DNA of 64,000 nt, taken from the NCBI RefSeq assembly GCF_900186505.1, contig NZ_LT891968.1, positions 1 to 64,000 on the forward strand, written 5' to 3'. Positions 44,701 through 53,260 of the stretch are shown here, piece by piece. Source of the DNA: Enorma phocaeensis (GTDB lineage Bacteria; Actinomycetota; Coriobacteriia; Coriobacteriales; Coriobacteriaceae). Below the pieces are notes generated by a model that searched no databases, had not been told where the DNA came from, and saw only the letters and a list, made by a program, of their open reading frames with translations. Every line of letters starts with the position of its first letter. Position 1 is the first letter of the stretch. The position numbers and the translations under genes are program-made.

Positions 44701-44860
44701 CATGCATCTCGCACAGGATCTTGCCGGTCTTGTAGTCCGTAAGCATCACATCGCGGCTTGACCACTCGAACAGGTCGTATACCGTCTTGTCTGCATTCTC
44801 GGGCTCGTCGAGCACGGATGTGAAACGGCGCTGGAGCAGCTCTTCGATCGTAGTTGCCAT
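41729..44860 (-). CDS. nrdJ: Adenosylcobalamin-dependent ribonucleoside-diphosphate reductase (class II)
   Basis: 1043 residues. Converts ribonucleotides to deoxyribonucleotides using a cobalamin-generated radical. The reductase barrel has FAPNSPQWFNTGL, QASACFIVSVEDKL, GGSGTGSNFSALRAEGEKLSGGG and NSTNPCGEYAFLDDSSCNLASINV (redox Cys in NPCGE). A later region has YGIPAERISKMLRGQMYEPYG. The C-terminus is a zinc-ribbon-like tail CPNCGSSRMVQNGTCKVCMDCGTTTGCS, which probably delivers reducing equivalents. Start ATG 44860 has GCGAGG upstream; an ATG at 44920 is possible. Together with metH it makes the organism B12-dependent. Confidence 0.95.
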   Translation of the reverse strand: MATTIEELLQRRFTSVLDEPENADKTVYDLFEWSSRDVMLTDYKTGKILCEMHDLQFPVGYSQNAVDIIASKYFRRAGVPETEHEVSLAQVAHRMVDFWVAALVDEGLIEEGDQSQILYDELVYLILDQRFAPNSPQWFNTGLKRAYGISGEPQGMFYVDPATGEVVESIDQYTRTQASACFIVSVEDKLLGDHSISDEFVTETKLFKGGSGTGSNFSALRAEGEKLSGGGVSSGVMSFLRGLDRNADAIKSGGTTRRAAKMVCLDIDHPDIEKFITWKAKEEDKALALMKMGYDGDINGEAYSTVSGQNSNNSLRIDNEFMAKVMDLDDHPDAVYELKGRVDPSFNHEVSVKRIWDTFNECAWRCADPAPQFSDTFNEWHTCPGGEDGVVGAKYNRLNSTNPCGEYAFLDDSSCNLASINVYRYYDPVADSFDVEGFEHTVDMVQFALEASIAWGQFPTKDIARKTYRFRATGLGISNLASLLMAKGMPYDSPQARALASAIVGTLTGRSYAVSAIMARKIGPFDCYDINRRHMARVIRNHARVAGARNDAFEDLTVEPPIVDFDLLSEAGESSLASALIESWTFAEELGERYGYRNAQVSVMAPTGTISFAMDCAATSIEPFFSHMIYKKLSGGGFMTIANPVIGDALRRLGYAEGDIDDILAYVQATDENGMIKDGKIEGAPHLDPDDLAVFDTANVCGSGERYIDPRGHVLMVAALTPLVSGAISKTVNLPREATVQEFKDVILLAWQTGCKGITLYRDGSKNAQPLNNTLTDEAVERDLGDLSYAALLEYARGAQKQLAGASAPAKRRRIVGIRSGHTHLAQIDGVKIYTTVNRNEEGKISELFVTTDREGTTIMGLLNSLSKTISVMLQYGIPAERISKMLRGQMYEPYGFVQSHPNIKYVTSISDLISKVIDIELGDYTRVQVKPQGWSQIAGATPAPVGTPAPVEPAFDEEPVASVEELNRIAAVKAQELEEETGSIDTGDFFTAAFVNEAVHDTAIHGERLYDGSVCPNCGSSRMVQNGTCKVCMDCGTTTGCS

Positions 44861-45178
44861 GAATGGGCCTCGCTTTCGACTCGGCATCCCTGGGGCCTTG
44901 AAGGAACTATACGATGCCATGCGGACATGCTACCTAGCCTCCGCACATGAGCGCGCAGCGAGGGCAGCGCATTTGATTCTAGCAACTTGGTTTACAAGAC
45001 GCACACTACATATAGTTCCTTTCCGTAAACGGTCATACTACATATTGAATTACCGAAGCCGCAGCTCACGCGCATTCAACGCTGGATTGAGCGGCACGAA
45101 AAAGGGGCAGGGCGAGGGATTTCCCCTGCCCTGCCCCTACGGGTTGTATCGAACCGGACGCCGGTTACCGATTAGCCC
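44861..45178. other. Intergenic region upstream of nrdJ
   Basis: 318 bases. An AT-rich stretch at 44975-45060 probably contains the nrdJ promoter. No NrdR-like pair of boxes was recognised. The left end is the nrdJ leader, and the right end holds the terminator of the next gene at 45099-45137. Confidence 0.5.
45099..45137 (-). terminator. Rho-independent terminator after the proline/glutamine-rich protein gene
   Basis: GGGGCAGGGC (45104-45113) pairs perfectly with GCCCTGCCCC (45128-45137), with a GGG/CCC inner pair. On the minus strand it is followed by five T (A run 45099-45103). Confidence 0.85.
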
Positions 45179-46156
45179 TTAGCGCGAACCAACGATGTTG
45201 AAGAGCCAGTCGATCTCGACGTCCCAGCTGTCCTCATCAAGCTCCCACTCGCCGTCTTCTTCGGTGAACTGGAGCGTGAAGGTGTTGTCGCTGCTCAGAT
45301 CGGCATTGTTAGCGGCCTCGATGAGCATGGTGCCATAGCGCTCGAAATCCTGCTCGTACGTGGTATAGGCGTACTCGTCGGAGCTCTGATAGGCCTCGAG
45401 CATGTAGTCGAAGTTGTCGATGACCTCGAACACGTCACGCGAGGTGACGGTTACCGAGACCTCGGCCGTGCCGCTGGACTCGCTCACGTCGACGCCATCG
45501 ATCGTGTAATCGAACCCGTCGAGCATGACGCGGGCGTACTCGGTGGAATCGGTGCCGCAATCTTCGAGAGTAGAGCCACTTGTGAGCTGGACCCAGCCAT
45601 CATTGATGATGTCGGAGACCTCCTCGATGGCGTCGTCATCACCGTTCTTGAACGCGTCGAGGCGCTCGGTGACCACGGCTTCCACGGCCTGCTCGGGCGA
45701 GCCGCCGCCTACGCCGGGAAGAACAAAGGTCACGACCAGGAAGATCGCCACAACGGCAAGGGCAGCGAGGGCGACTCCCACGATGAGCCCGGTCTTGGAC
45801 TTCTTGGGCTGCTGGGGCATGACAGGAGAGGCGGCATTGGGATCGTAGCCGTACTGCTGGGGTTGCGGAGCATAACCCTGCGGTGCACCTGGTTGGGCCG
45901 CCTGCCAAGAACCGGTACTGTAGGGCTGCTGCGCCACGGGCTGACCCGTCTGCGGGTCGAAGTTCTGCTGGGGCTGCTGCGCCACCGGCTGACCCGTCTG
46001 CGGGTCGAAGTTCTGCTGGGGCTGCTGCGCCACCGGCTGACCCGTCTGGGGGTCGAAGTTCTGCTGGGGCGCGGGCGGCTCCGGAGGCATGCCTTGCGGC
46101 ATCTGCGGAGTGGAGTCCTGAGCGGACTGGTCCATGCCGTTCATCTGATCGTCCAT
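45179..46156 (-). CDS. Membrane-anchored protein with proline/glutamine-rich repeats, unknown function
   Basis: 325 residues. The N-terminal 110 are cytosolic, Pro/Gln-rich, and contain three identical 16-residue repeats (NFDPQTGQPVAQQP core). A KKSK motif precedes a membrane helix (about 122-148). The outer region (about 150-325) is acidic and resembles DUF4878-like or lumazine-binding-like extracellular domains, but no family is confirmed. Start ATG 46156 has GGAAGG just upstream. The C-terminal half may sense or bind extracellular material. Confidence 0.78.
   Translation of the reverse strand: MDDQMNGMDQSAQDSTPQMPQGMPPEPPAPQQNFDPQTGQPVAQQPQQNFDPQTGQPVAQQPQQNFDPQTGQPVAQQPYSTGSWQAAQPGAPQGYAPQPQQYGYDPNAASPVMPQQPKKSKTGLIVGVALAALAVVAIFLVVTFVLPGVGGGSPEQAVEAVVTERLDAFKNGDDDAIEEVSDIINDGWVQLTSGSTLEDCGTDSTEYARVMLDGFDYTIDGVDVSESSGTAEVSVTVTSRDVFEVIDNFDYMLEAYQSSDEYAYTTYEQDFERYGTMLIEAANNADLSSDNTFTLQFTEEDGEWELDEDSWDVEIDWLFNIVGSR
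45925..46068. repeat. Three tandem 48-bp repeats in a coding region
   Basis: Units at 45925-45972, 45973-46020 and 46021-46068 are nearly identical at the DNA level and encode the 16-residue repeat of the 45179 protein. Near-identity implies recent expansion, so copy number may vary between strains. Confidence 0.85.
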
Positions 46157-46363
46157 CTGGCCTTCCTTCCAACGTATATCGGACAGCACCCGATACATCT
46201 TCCAGATTGTGACTATTATATATGAGCGCTCTCCACATATTTCCCAAAGACAGCGCCTCGTCGGCGAACGTAACCGTTTGGCATCTTTGCGCTTGCTACC
46301 TGCCGACTCCTTACGGTATCGTTAAACAGTTTTTACCAGAGACCACCGATAAGGACGCGCGCC

Positions 46364-46663
46364 ATGGCACTCACGGGAAAGCAAGTCAGACAGCTCAGGA
46401 GCCTCGCCCACCACCTCAGCCCAGTCATCATCATCGGCAAAGCCGACGTAACGGATGGCACCGTCGAGCAGGCTAACGAAGCGCTCGAGGCTCATGAGCT
46501 CATCAAATGCTCGGTCCTGGACACCGCAAGCATGGACGTCCGCGAGGCCGCAGACGAGCTTGCGAGCCGTTGCCACGCCGAAGTCGTCCAGATCATCGGC
46601 AGGAAGTTCTCGCTCTACCGCGAGACGAGCCGCGACGATGTGAAGAAGATCGAGCTCGTCTAG
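46364..46663 (+). CDS. yhbY: Ribosome assembly RNA-binding protein YhbY
   Basis: 99 residues, a single CRM domain. LTGKQVRQLRSLAHHLSPVIIIGKADVTDGTVEQANEALEAHELIKCSVLD shows the conserved GKxGxT-like and ELIK features. It binds the large ribosomal subunit precursor. AAGGA lies shortly before the ATG. The stop codon overlaps tail-to-tail with the next gene's stop at CTAG. Confidence 0.93.
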   Translation: MALTGKQVRQLRSLAHHLSPVIIIGKADVTDGTVEQANEALEAHELIKCSVLDTASMDVREAADELASRCHAEVVQIIGRKFSLYRETSRDDVKKIELV

Positions 46664-49600
46664 AGACGCAAGATTCCCCGACTCCGATACCTGCCGATGA
46701 TGTTCTCGTACAGCCGGCGCGTCTCGGGTTCGGGAAAGCCTTTCGCCTCGTCCTCTAGCCTGCTGGTGTGTGATCCGTAGAGCTCCACGACCTCGCGTCG
46801 ACGACCGGTGCGATCATACACGCGCATCGACGCACGAACCACATCTTCCCGCAAGGGGTCCTCTCGCAGTGCGGCTTCGACCATCCACAACGCCGCATCG
46901 AGATCCCCCTCATCGAGGGCGGCTTCGATGCCGCGCACCATGCAATCGCTAAACTTACCCCTAATCACAGACCTCATGCGCCTGAAATACGCCGGAGAGC
47001 CCTGGTCGGGCACATACAGAGGACCCGCATAGAGCTCTTCGAGCTTGAGGCAGCGCTCGATGAGCTCGGGGGTGCTCAGACCCGAATGCGCGAGCAAGAT
47101 CTCGCGTGCGAGCGCCTCAATGCGAGCCACGTCCGAAGTGACGTACTCCGGGTTGATGGCGAGACCATCCCCCTGCTTGAGCAGGTACTGGGGTCCTGAA
47201 CTGCTCTGTCCCATGGCCTGCCGCAAGGCCGACAGCGTGGTGTACAGGCAGCGCCGAGCGCGGGCGTAGTCGTAGGCAGGCCAAAGCTCCTCGGTAATGG
47301 TCCTGCGCTCGACGAAGGTGCCACGCGCTATCACCAGGCGCGCCGCCACGATACCCGCTTTCTTGCGGCGCCACATTGAGTCGGTCAGCACGTGACCGTT
47401 GCGCTCCACGCTGAACCCACCCATAAGCTTGAACGTCAGCTGGCCCACCTCGGAATCCCGCATGCTCACGAACGAACCGAACAACTCGGGCGTGCTCGGC
47501 GCGGCATCCTGTTCATCGGACAGGCGATAGCGCCGTGCGATATAGGAGGGGATGAGCCGCCTCAGGCTATCCGAACGCGCGCCCAGAACGCTCAAGGCGA
47601 GACGCACCGGCAACCTGAAGCTCGGCTCGAAGAGGCTGTCTTTGTGCAGGGAATACCATGCAGACAGCTCGGCATCATCGCGCGCGGCCGATAGGGTGAG
47701 CGCGAAATCCCATGCCTCCGCGCACGTCAACTCCGTGCGCCCTAAATCCAGCAGCTCAGCCTCCTCGCGTATGGCGAGCTGGGAGGCGCTGCACAGATGC
47801 GCGACCCGCTCGAGCAGCAAAGCCCAAGCAACCAACGAAGGGCGTTCCTCACCTGCCAGCCTGAGCGTTTGCTGCGCTCGGAACCGTGCGTTGGTGCTCT
47901 GTCCCACCGCAAGGTTCTGCCAGCCTTCGAGCACCATGCACCAGAGCTGCATGGCCAAATCCGATGCCCTCACCGCCGCGGCACCCGCATCCACGAATGC
48001 CCGCTCGTCCATCATGGGCTGACCGGCCATGAGTCGGCGAAGCGCGAGCACGGTTCGCACGTAGGCGAGCGCCGGAGCTAGACGACGCTCCTGGAGAACG
48101 GGCACCAACGCGGCAAGATCCGCGTCGCGTTCGTCAGGCTTGTCGAACGACCCGTCGAGCACCTCGAGCACAAGGCCGTCGCACAGGACGAACAGCGCCG
48201 GTAAATCCACGCGCGCCGAATGCGCGACGTCGCCCAAGAGCTCCCGGTCCCGCACCGTGACGCCTTCTGCCCCGCGATCGATCAAGGCACCCTGCACGCG
48301 CGCGTGGAGGCGCAACCGAGCAACCGCAGCATCGGTAGCATCATCCTCATGGTCATCCGGAAGGTCCGGCAGCATGATTCCCGGGCACCCATCCTGCGTG
48401 GCGGCAAGCGCTTGGGCACGATGCCAATCGCTGGAATGCACCTCTTTGGCAACGGCAGCAAGCCGCCTCCCCAAGTCGGTTGCAAGCGAGCGCGCGAGCT
48501 TGAAGTCGCCGATGGTCAACGCCGAAGCATGCACCGCAAACAGGGCAGCGGCATCGGTTACCGGCGCATCGCGCTCAACCTCGGCTATCGCATCGCTTGC
48601 AAACGCTGCATATCCCGCTAGCGCAAACCGCATGGGGTCTTGCCGAACCAACTCGAGGCGCTCGCATGCTGCTAGGTGGCGACGCGAAAAGACCACCGCG
48701 TTATCGACGCGTCCCGCCTTGAGATGCGCACGCGCGGCGCGGCAGGCGAGTGCTGGATCGGCGCGCACGACATCCTCGCAGAGCCGCTCGTAAGCAGGGC
48801 CTTCGCATCTCATGCAAGCGAAGTGCTGCGTCGCAGGGTCGAACCCGAACATGGGGTACTCATGGAACAGACGATGCCGCTGCCGCGCATCGACGTGCAT
48901 CCCCACCGCCTCGACATCGGCCAGCGAGCCTTTCGCCAAAAGGACGAGCAAACACGCGATGCGTCCCAACGACTCGTCCGCTCGTTTGAGCTCAAGCAAA
49001 GCCGTCCGGTAGAGATCCGAGGCTGCGATATCAAGCGGGGTTATACCTTCTGTCGCGCGCTCGGTAACCTGCTGCAAAGACGAGACGAGCACGGGGATTC
49101 CCTGTGTCAAAGCATACAGGTCGAGCGCTGGGGCGATAGAGAAGACCCGCGCCCACGCAGCGTACTCACGAGGCTGCACCCTCATCTGCTGGGCACTGAT
49201 CTTAGCCGAATCACCGAGTTGGCGCTGGAGGTGAAACGCTGCGGGCGTGCATGCAAGCACCACCTCGAAACCCCGCTCGCGCAATTCACGAAGTCGCGTG
49301 GTCAGCCTCTGGGCATCGGCGCCTTCATAAGGCGGTAGATCATCGATTGCCATGAGCGGGCGCGATGCCTCAGCCAAGCGCTCCTCAGCCCCGGCGATCT
49401 GCAGCATCAGCTCCTCAAGAAGCGCCTCTTCCGCATCGATCAACTCGGCTCGACCGCGAGCGGGATCCTCGCGCACCTCTTGAACGTACTGAAGCAGCAG
49501 CGCGGTCTTGCCAAATCCCGCCGGAGCACAGACGATCACGATACCAGCGCTTCTCCCCTGTTGCACCAGCGCTTGGAGCAACTTGGTACGCCGAACCATG

Positions 49601-49674
49601 AACGCGGGACTCAACGGGAGCGTCGTGGCGCCCCGATGAGCCGACGCTGTCTTCGGCGATGTCGATTTCGCCAT
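46660..49674 (-). CDS. Large BTAD-domain transcriptional regulator with N-terminal ATPase
   Basis: 1004 residues. An N-terminal STAND-like P-loop ATPase (Walker A APAGFGKTA, 50-58; Walker B-like LMAIDDLPPY) is followed by a long helical, TPR-like middle region. The C-terminal third has a winged-helix (FKLMGGFSVERNGHVLTD... RRRCLYTTLSALRQAMG) and a bacterial transcriptional activator domain. The overall plan resembles MalT/SARP-type actinobacterial regulators, but the targets are unknown. AAGGTGAGG precedes the ATG. Its stop overlaps yhbY by four bases. Confidence 0.87.
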   Translation of the reverse strand: MAKSTSPKTASAHRGATTLPLSPAFMVRRTKLLQALVQQGRSAGIVIVCAPAGFGKTALLLQYVQEVREDPARGRAELIDAEEALLEELMLQIAGAEERLAEASRPLMAIDDLPPYEGADAQRLTTRLRELRERGFEVVLACTPAAFHLQRQLGDSAKISAQQMRVQPREYAAWARVFSIAPALDLYALTQGIPVLVSSLQQVTERATEGITPLDIAASDLYRTALLELKRADESLGRIACLLVLLAKGSLADVEAVGMHVDARQRHRLFHEYPMFGFDPATQHFACMRCEGPAYERLCEDVVRADPALACRAARAHLKAGRVDNAVVFSRRHLAACERLELVRQDPMRFALAGYAAFASDAIAEVERDAPVTDAAALFAVHASALTIGDFKLARSLATDLGRRLAAVAKEVHSSDWHRAQALAATQDGCPGIMLPDLPDDHEDDATDAAVARLRLHARVQGALIDRGAEGVTVRDRELLGDVAHSARVDLPALFVLCDGLVLEVLDGSFDKPDERDADLAALVPVLQERRLAPALAYVRTVLALRRLMAGQPMMDERAFVDAGAAAVRASDLAMQLWCMVLEGWQNLAVGQSTNARFRAQQTLRLAGEERPSLVAWALLLERVAHLCSASQLAIREEAELLDLGRTELTCAEAWDFALTLSAARDDAELSAWYSLHKDSLFEPSFRLPVRLALSVLGARSDSLRRLIPSYIARRYRLSDEQDAAPSTPELFGSFVSMRDSEVGQLTFKLMGGFSVERNGHVLTDSMWRRKKAGIVAARLVIARGTFVERRTITEELWPAYDYARARRCLYTTLSALRQAMGQSSSGPQYLLKQGDGLAINPEYVTSDVARIEALAREILLAHSGLSTPELIERCLKLEELYAGPLYVPDQGSPAYFRRMRSVIRGKFSDCMVRGIEAALDEGDLDAALWMVEAALREDPLREDVVRASMRVYDRTGRRREVVELYGSHTSRLEDEAKGFPEPETRRLYENIIGRYRSRGILRL

Positions 49675-50209
49675 AATGCCTCACCTTCCCCATGCAACTA
49701 ACCATAGGGAAGACAGGCCCCTGTCTTGACGAGGCGACCGGTCAGCGGCGCAGCATCCGCCGGCAGGTCGAGAGCCCTTGTTGGATGTCAGATTCCAGCA
49801 CCGGATTCATCGTGCGCGATGCCATCTCCCCTATCCCGCAGCTACGAGGCACATCCATTGTTTCATAGGACCCCCGGTGGAGCTACAGAATAACTTCCCG
49901 CCGCTATCTGCAGTTTTATCATCACCGTTCGCAGAATACCTAGCAACTTTTAGAAGGTAGGTATGGTAGTGCATCATCCCGACCGGCGTGCAGCGCCTTC
50001 GTTGGATTTGGGGAAGGTTTCTGTTGGAGATGACCTCAGAAGCCCTGCACGCAAACGGGGCACGCGGTAAGCCCGCATGCCCCGAATCCCATGGCATCAA
50101 ACGATCCAAGACGCAACCCGCCATGTGCGCACCCCGACAGAAGACGAGATCTCAGGCGATGTTGCTCAGCCTATCCGCTCTCCATAGCACGATGGCGGCG
50201 CGGCATACC
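49675..50209. other. Intergenic region between BTAD regulator and SurA-like genes
   Basis: 535 bases; both neighbours are on the minus strand. The right end includes the terminator of the SurA-like gene (50052-50084). 49860-49985 is AT-richer and may contain the BTAD gene promoter, but I cannot assign boxes with confidence. No reading frame is supported. Confidence 0.5.
50052..50084 (-). terminator. Terminator-like hairpin downstream of the SurA-like gene
   Basis: CGGGGCA (50056-50062) pairs with TGCCCCG (50078-50084), with an inner GCGG/CCGC. On the minus strand it is followed by TTTG. It is 126 bases past the stop. Confidence 0.5.
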
Positions 50210-51376
50210 TTACGCGTAGACGCCGTAGAGCGTGATATCCGCCTCTGCGTACAGATTGTTGGTGAACTCTGCCCACGCATCCGATAGCTCGGTAGCATCC
50301 GCCACAAAGTTCTGATACGCAACGTAATAGGCCGTAACCGCCTGCTCGTAGGTCGCCGAACCCGACGCAAGATCGATATCGCCCAGAGCGACTGAATAGG
50401 AGTTGTCGCTCTCCGCCCAAGTCCCCGCTTCCGCGTCCCAAGCATCGCCGACGAGGTCGAGGATGTATTGAGCGTACTCGGCAGAAGCAGACTCCGTGTT
50501 GCCATCAGCAGGTGCGGTGGGCTCGCTCGGACCCGAAAGCGTGGTATAGCCCGGAGCGATCTGCTCCTGAAGGCGCTGTATCGTTGCGCTCTCGCGCATT
50601 ATCTGGCGCGCCTGGTCCTCCGTCACGCCGTACTGGTCGGCAATCGTTGTGTAGTCGGTCGTTCCGAGCATGGATTCGGCAAACGCATCGAGATCCTCAT
50701 CGGATATCTCGATGCCGCGCGATGCCGCCTCATCGAGCAAGATGGTATTGCGCACGTAGGAGATGATGGTCTCTGCAGAGGGCGCCGGATAGGTTCCATC
50801 CTCGTTCTGGATAGTCGAAAGGCTGTATTCGCTCTCGATTGCCTCTTGAGCGGAGACGTCGTGGCGCGCACCCCTGAAGGAATAGCTTGCCACGGTGTCA
50901 CCTAGCTGACCTTCGGAAAGAACGGCCGAAGAAACGGTGCTCGGAGAGAACCCGCCGCTCCCGACGAGGTAACCCACGATGCCGGCGATCACCACAGCAG
51001 CGATAACGCCGGCGATGAAGAGCACCCGGTGCGAGCCTTCGGTTCGATCGAGGAGGGTCTGGGCTTCTTCAAAGGGGTCTTCCCCGGCCGATTCGCTATC
51101 GCCGTCATCCCCACCATCGGAGTCGTCTCCGTCAGCGTCGTCGAGAACGTCCTCGTCCCCTTGGGCGCCGGCATCCTCGTCCACGCCTTCAGCGGGTTGC
51201 CGGTCATCAGGGCGCTCGTCCTCAGAAGCATCCGCCGCGATATCCTCGGCTGAACGCCCGCCGATGAGCTCGACCTCTACCTCCGGCAGGTCATCGGGCG
51301 TATCGCTGCGCTCGATGACCTCGATTCCGTCGATGTAGTCGCGCTCACTGTCATCTTTCTTCACGATCAACCCCAT
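50210..51376 (-). CDS. Membrane-anchored SurA_N-like protein with acidic cytosolic domain
   Basis: 388 residues. An acidic, Asp/Glu/Gly-rich N-terminal region (about 1-110) precedes a membrane helix (about 117-138). The outer domain (about 150-380) contains IISYVRNTILLDEAASRGIEISDEDLDAFAESMLG, typical of the SurA/PrsA-type chaperone N-domain; a prolyl isomerase domain is not visible. The topology is type II. It probably helps fold or trap exported proteins. AAGGAGG lies seven bases before the ATG. Confidence 0.8.
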   Translation of the reverse strand: MGLIVKKDDSERDYIDGIEVIERSDTPDDLPEVEVELIGGRSAEDIAADASEDERPDDRQPAEGVDEDAGAQGDEDVLDDADGDDSDGGDDGDSESAGEDPFEEAQTLLDRTEGSHRVLFIAGVIAAVVIAGIVGYLVGSGGFSPSTVSSAVLSEGQLGDTVASYSFRGARHDVSAQEAIESEYSLSTIQNEDGTYPAPSAETIISYVRNTILLDEAASRGIEISDEDLDAFAESMLGTTDYTTIADQYGVTEDQARQIMRESATIQRLQEQIAPGYTTLSGPSEPTAPADGNTESASAEYAQYILDLVGDAWDAEAGTWAESDNSYSVALGDIDLASGSATYEQAVTAYYVAYQNFVADATELSDAWAEFTNNLYAEADITLYGVYA

Positions 51377-51456
51377 GGATCGACCTCCTTATTCCCTGCT
51401 GCGCAGGCTCAACGCAGGCTGGCGCAACGGTTCGGCGCAGCTGGATGATCTTCCGC

Positions 51457-52161
51457 TTACTCCTCTTCATCCTCCTCGTCGGCTTCATCCGACTTGGTAA
51501 CGCGGGCGCGCTTCTTGGGAGCATCCAGCTTGAAACGCTTCACCAGCATGTTGTAGATCTCGCTCGACCGCGCCTTGAGATAGGTTCCCTTACCACCCTC
51601 GGCATCGAACTGCAAACGCCCGGCCAGCTCCTCGGCGACATCGCCGGCAATCTTGCCCTGGGCGAACGCATGCAGACATCCGAGCATCTCGCGGTACTCA
51701 AGGTCGCCGTGGTAGCACTGGATCGCCTCATCGATGATGGGCCAAACCTTCTTGGAACGGCCGCGCTCGGTAGCTCCCCAAGCGCAAAGCATGCGGAACG
51801 CCGAGAGACGCAGCGTGGCGGAGAGCTCGTCGAACAGAGCCGCCTCCGCCCCCTCGTATGCCGCGCCAACCACTTTGGCATGATCGTCCACAAGGAAGGT
51901 GAGCGCGTCGAGAATCTCCCAGCGGGTCTGCGCTTCAGGACGATAGAGCGCGTCGACGAGGTCGGGGATGCGCGGCGCGAGCAGCTCGGGATCGCGCTCC
52001 GCCAGAAGCGCGATCACGCGCGCGGAAAACTGACGGCGCCGACGGCTCGAGCAAGACAGGTCCTCCACGAGCGCATCGAGAGCCGCCTTATCGCGCTCGA
52101 TCTCGCCGAGCTTCTCGAACTCAGCCGTCGTTGCTTCTGGTTCGTTGGTGGAAATCGCCAT
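51457..52161 (-). CDS. HEAT-repeat-like helical protein
   Basis: 234 residues, almost entirely helical, with repeated patterns such as RVIALLAERDPELLAPRIPDLVDALYRPEAQTRWEILDALTFL, compatible with HEAT or ARM repeats. The C-terminus is a basic then acidic tail (KRARVTKSDEADEEDEEE). No catalytic motif. Start ATG 52161 has GAGGA upstream. The adjacent dehydrogenase gene ends 10 bases upstream, so the two are co-transcribed. Function unknown. Confidence 0.75.
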   Translation of the reverse strand: MAISTNEPEATTAEFEKLGEIERDKAALDALVEDLSCSSRRRRQFSARVIALLAERDPELLAPRIPDLVDALYRPEAQTRWEILDALTFLVDDHAKVVGAAYEGAEAALFDELSATLRLSAFRMLCAWGATERGRSKKVWPIIDEAIQCYHGDLEYREMLGCLHAFAQGKIAGDVAEELAGRLQFDAEGGKGTYLKARSSEIYNMLVKRFKLDAPKKRARVTKSDEADEEDEEE

Positions 52162-52171
52162 ACCGTCCTCA

Positions 52172-53203
52172 CTACTCTCCATGGTGGCCGCAGCAATGGT
52201 CGCCGTCGTGGTGATGGCCCTCGCCATGGCAGCACTCATGGTCGCCGTGGTCGTGGTCGTGACCGCAACCGCAACCCTCCTCGTGCTCATGCTGGGCGGT
52301 GTACAGCGACCAATCCAAGCCGGCCGCGACCGCCTCGGCCTCTTCCTGATACAGCAGGGTGATGGCCTGCGTACCGAGCGAGCCGCCGCCGATGGCGTCG
52401 AGCATGTCGTAGAGGGTGAAGGCGGTGTCGGCGCCGGGCAGGGCGATCTCGCGCTCCTCGGCCTCCTGCAACGCCAGGCCGATGTCCTTGATGAAGTGCT
52501 TGACCATGAAACCGGGCTTCCAATCGCCCGAAAGCGCCTTGGGGGCAAGCGTGTCCATGGCGCCGCTCGCGCCGGTACCCCCCATGATCATCTCGCGCGT
52601 CTGCTCGAGATCGAGCCCGCTCTGCTCCGCAAAGGAGAGCGCATCGGCCATGCCCACCATGGACGAGGCAAGCGCTACCTGGTTGGCAAGCTTAGCGGAC
52701 TGGCCCTTGCCAGCACCACCGAAGCAGCAGATGCGGCTGCAGAAGGTCTCGAGCAACGGCCGCACGGACTCGATGTCGCGCTCGGTCGCGCCCACGATGG
52801 CGGTGAGCGTACCGGCGATGGCGCCCGCCTCGCCACCCGTCACCGGGCAGTCGAAGGCAAAGCGGCCGTCGACCTGAGCGGCTTCGGCGATGTCGCGCGC
52901 AAGCGAAGGCGAGCTGGTGGTGAGGTCGATGAGCACGCAGCCGGGCTTGGTGGACGTCAGCAGGCCGTCACCCGCGAGGTAGAGCTCCTCGACATCCTCG
53001 GGATAGCCGACCATGGTGAAGACCACGTCGGCTTCAGCAGCCGCCTCAGCGGGCGAAGATGCGAGCACCGCGCCGCGGTCTACGAGCGGCTGGGCCTTTT
53101 GCGGGGTGCGGTTGTAGACCGTAAGCGAGTAGCCGGCGTCCATGAGATGCCCCGCGATGGGGGCACCCATGATACCGGTGCCGATGAATGCAACCTTGTG
53201 CAT
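52172..53203 (-). CDS. 3-hydroxyisobutyrate dehydrogenase family protein with His/Cys-rich C-terminal tail
   Basis: 343 residues. The N-terminal NAD-binding domain starts VAFIGTGIMGAPIAGHL, the substrate motif is FDCPVTGGEAGAIAGTL, and the catalytic lysine is in GKGQSAKLANQVALAS. After the catalytic fold ends near 300, a 39-residue tail follows with 13 His and 6 Cys (HDHDHGDHECCHGEG...), an obvious metal-binding feature absent from normal family members. Start ATG 53203 has AAGGAG six bases upstream. The substrate is unknown; a related GarR lies at 61260 without the tail. Confidence 0.9.
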   Translation of the reverse strand: MHKVAFIGTGIMGAPIAGHLMDAGYSLTVYNRTPQKAQPLVDRGAVLASSPAEAAAEADVVFTMVGYPEDVEELYLAGDGLLTSTKPGCVLIDLTTSSPSLARDIAEAAQVDGRFAFDCPVTGGEAGAIAGTLTAIVGATERDIESVRPLLETFCSRICCFGGAGKGQSAKLANQVALASSMVGMADALSFAEQSGLDLEQTREMIMGGTGASGAMDTLAPKALSGDWKPGFMVKHFIKDIGLALQEAEEREIALPGADTAFTLYDMLDAIGGGSLGTQAITLLYQEEAEAVAAGLDWSLYTAQHEHEEGCGCGHDHDHGDHECCHGEGHHHDGDHCCGHHGE

Positions 53204-53260
53204 ATGCGTCTCCTTATATGATGGAAGCTGGTAGGTGCGGTCGATACCCAAAGGACCGTG

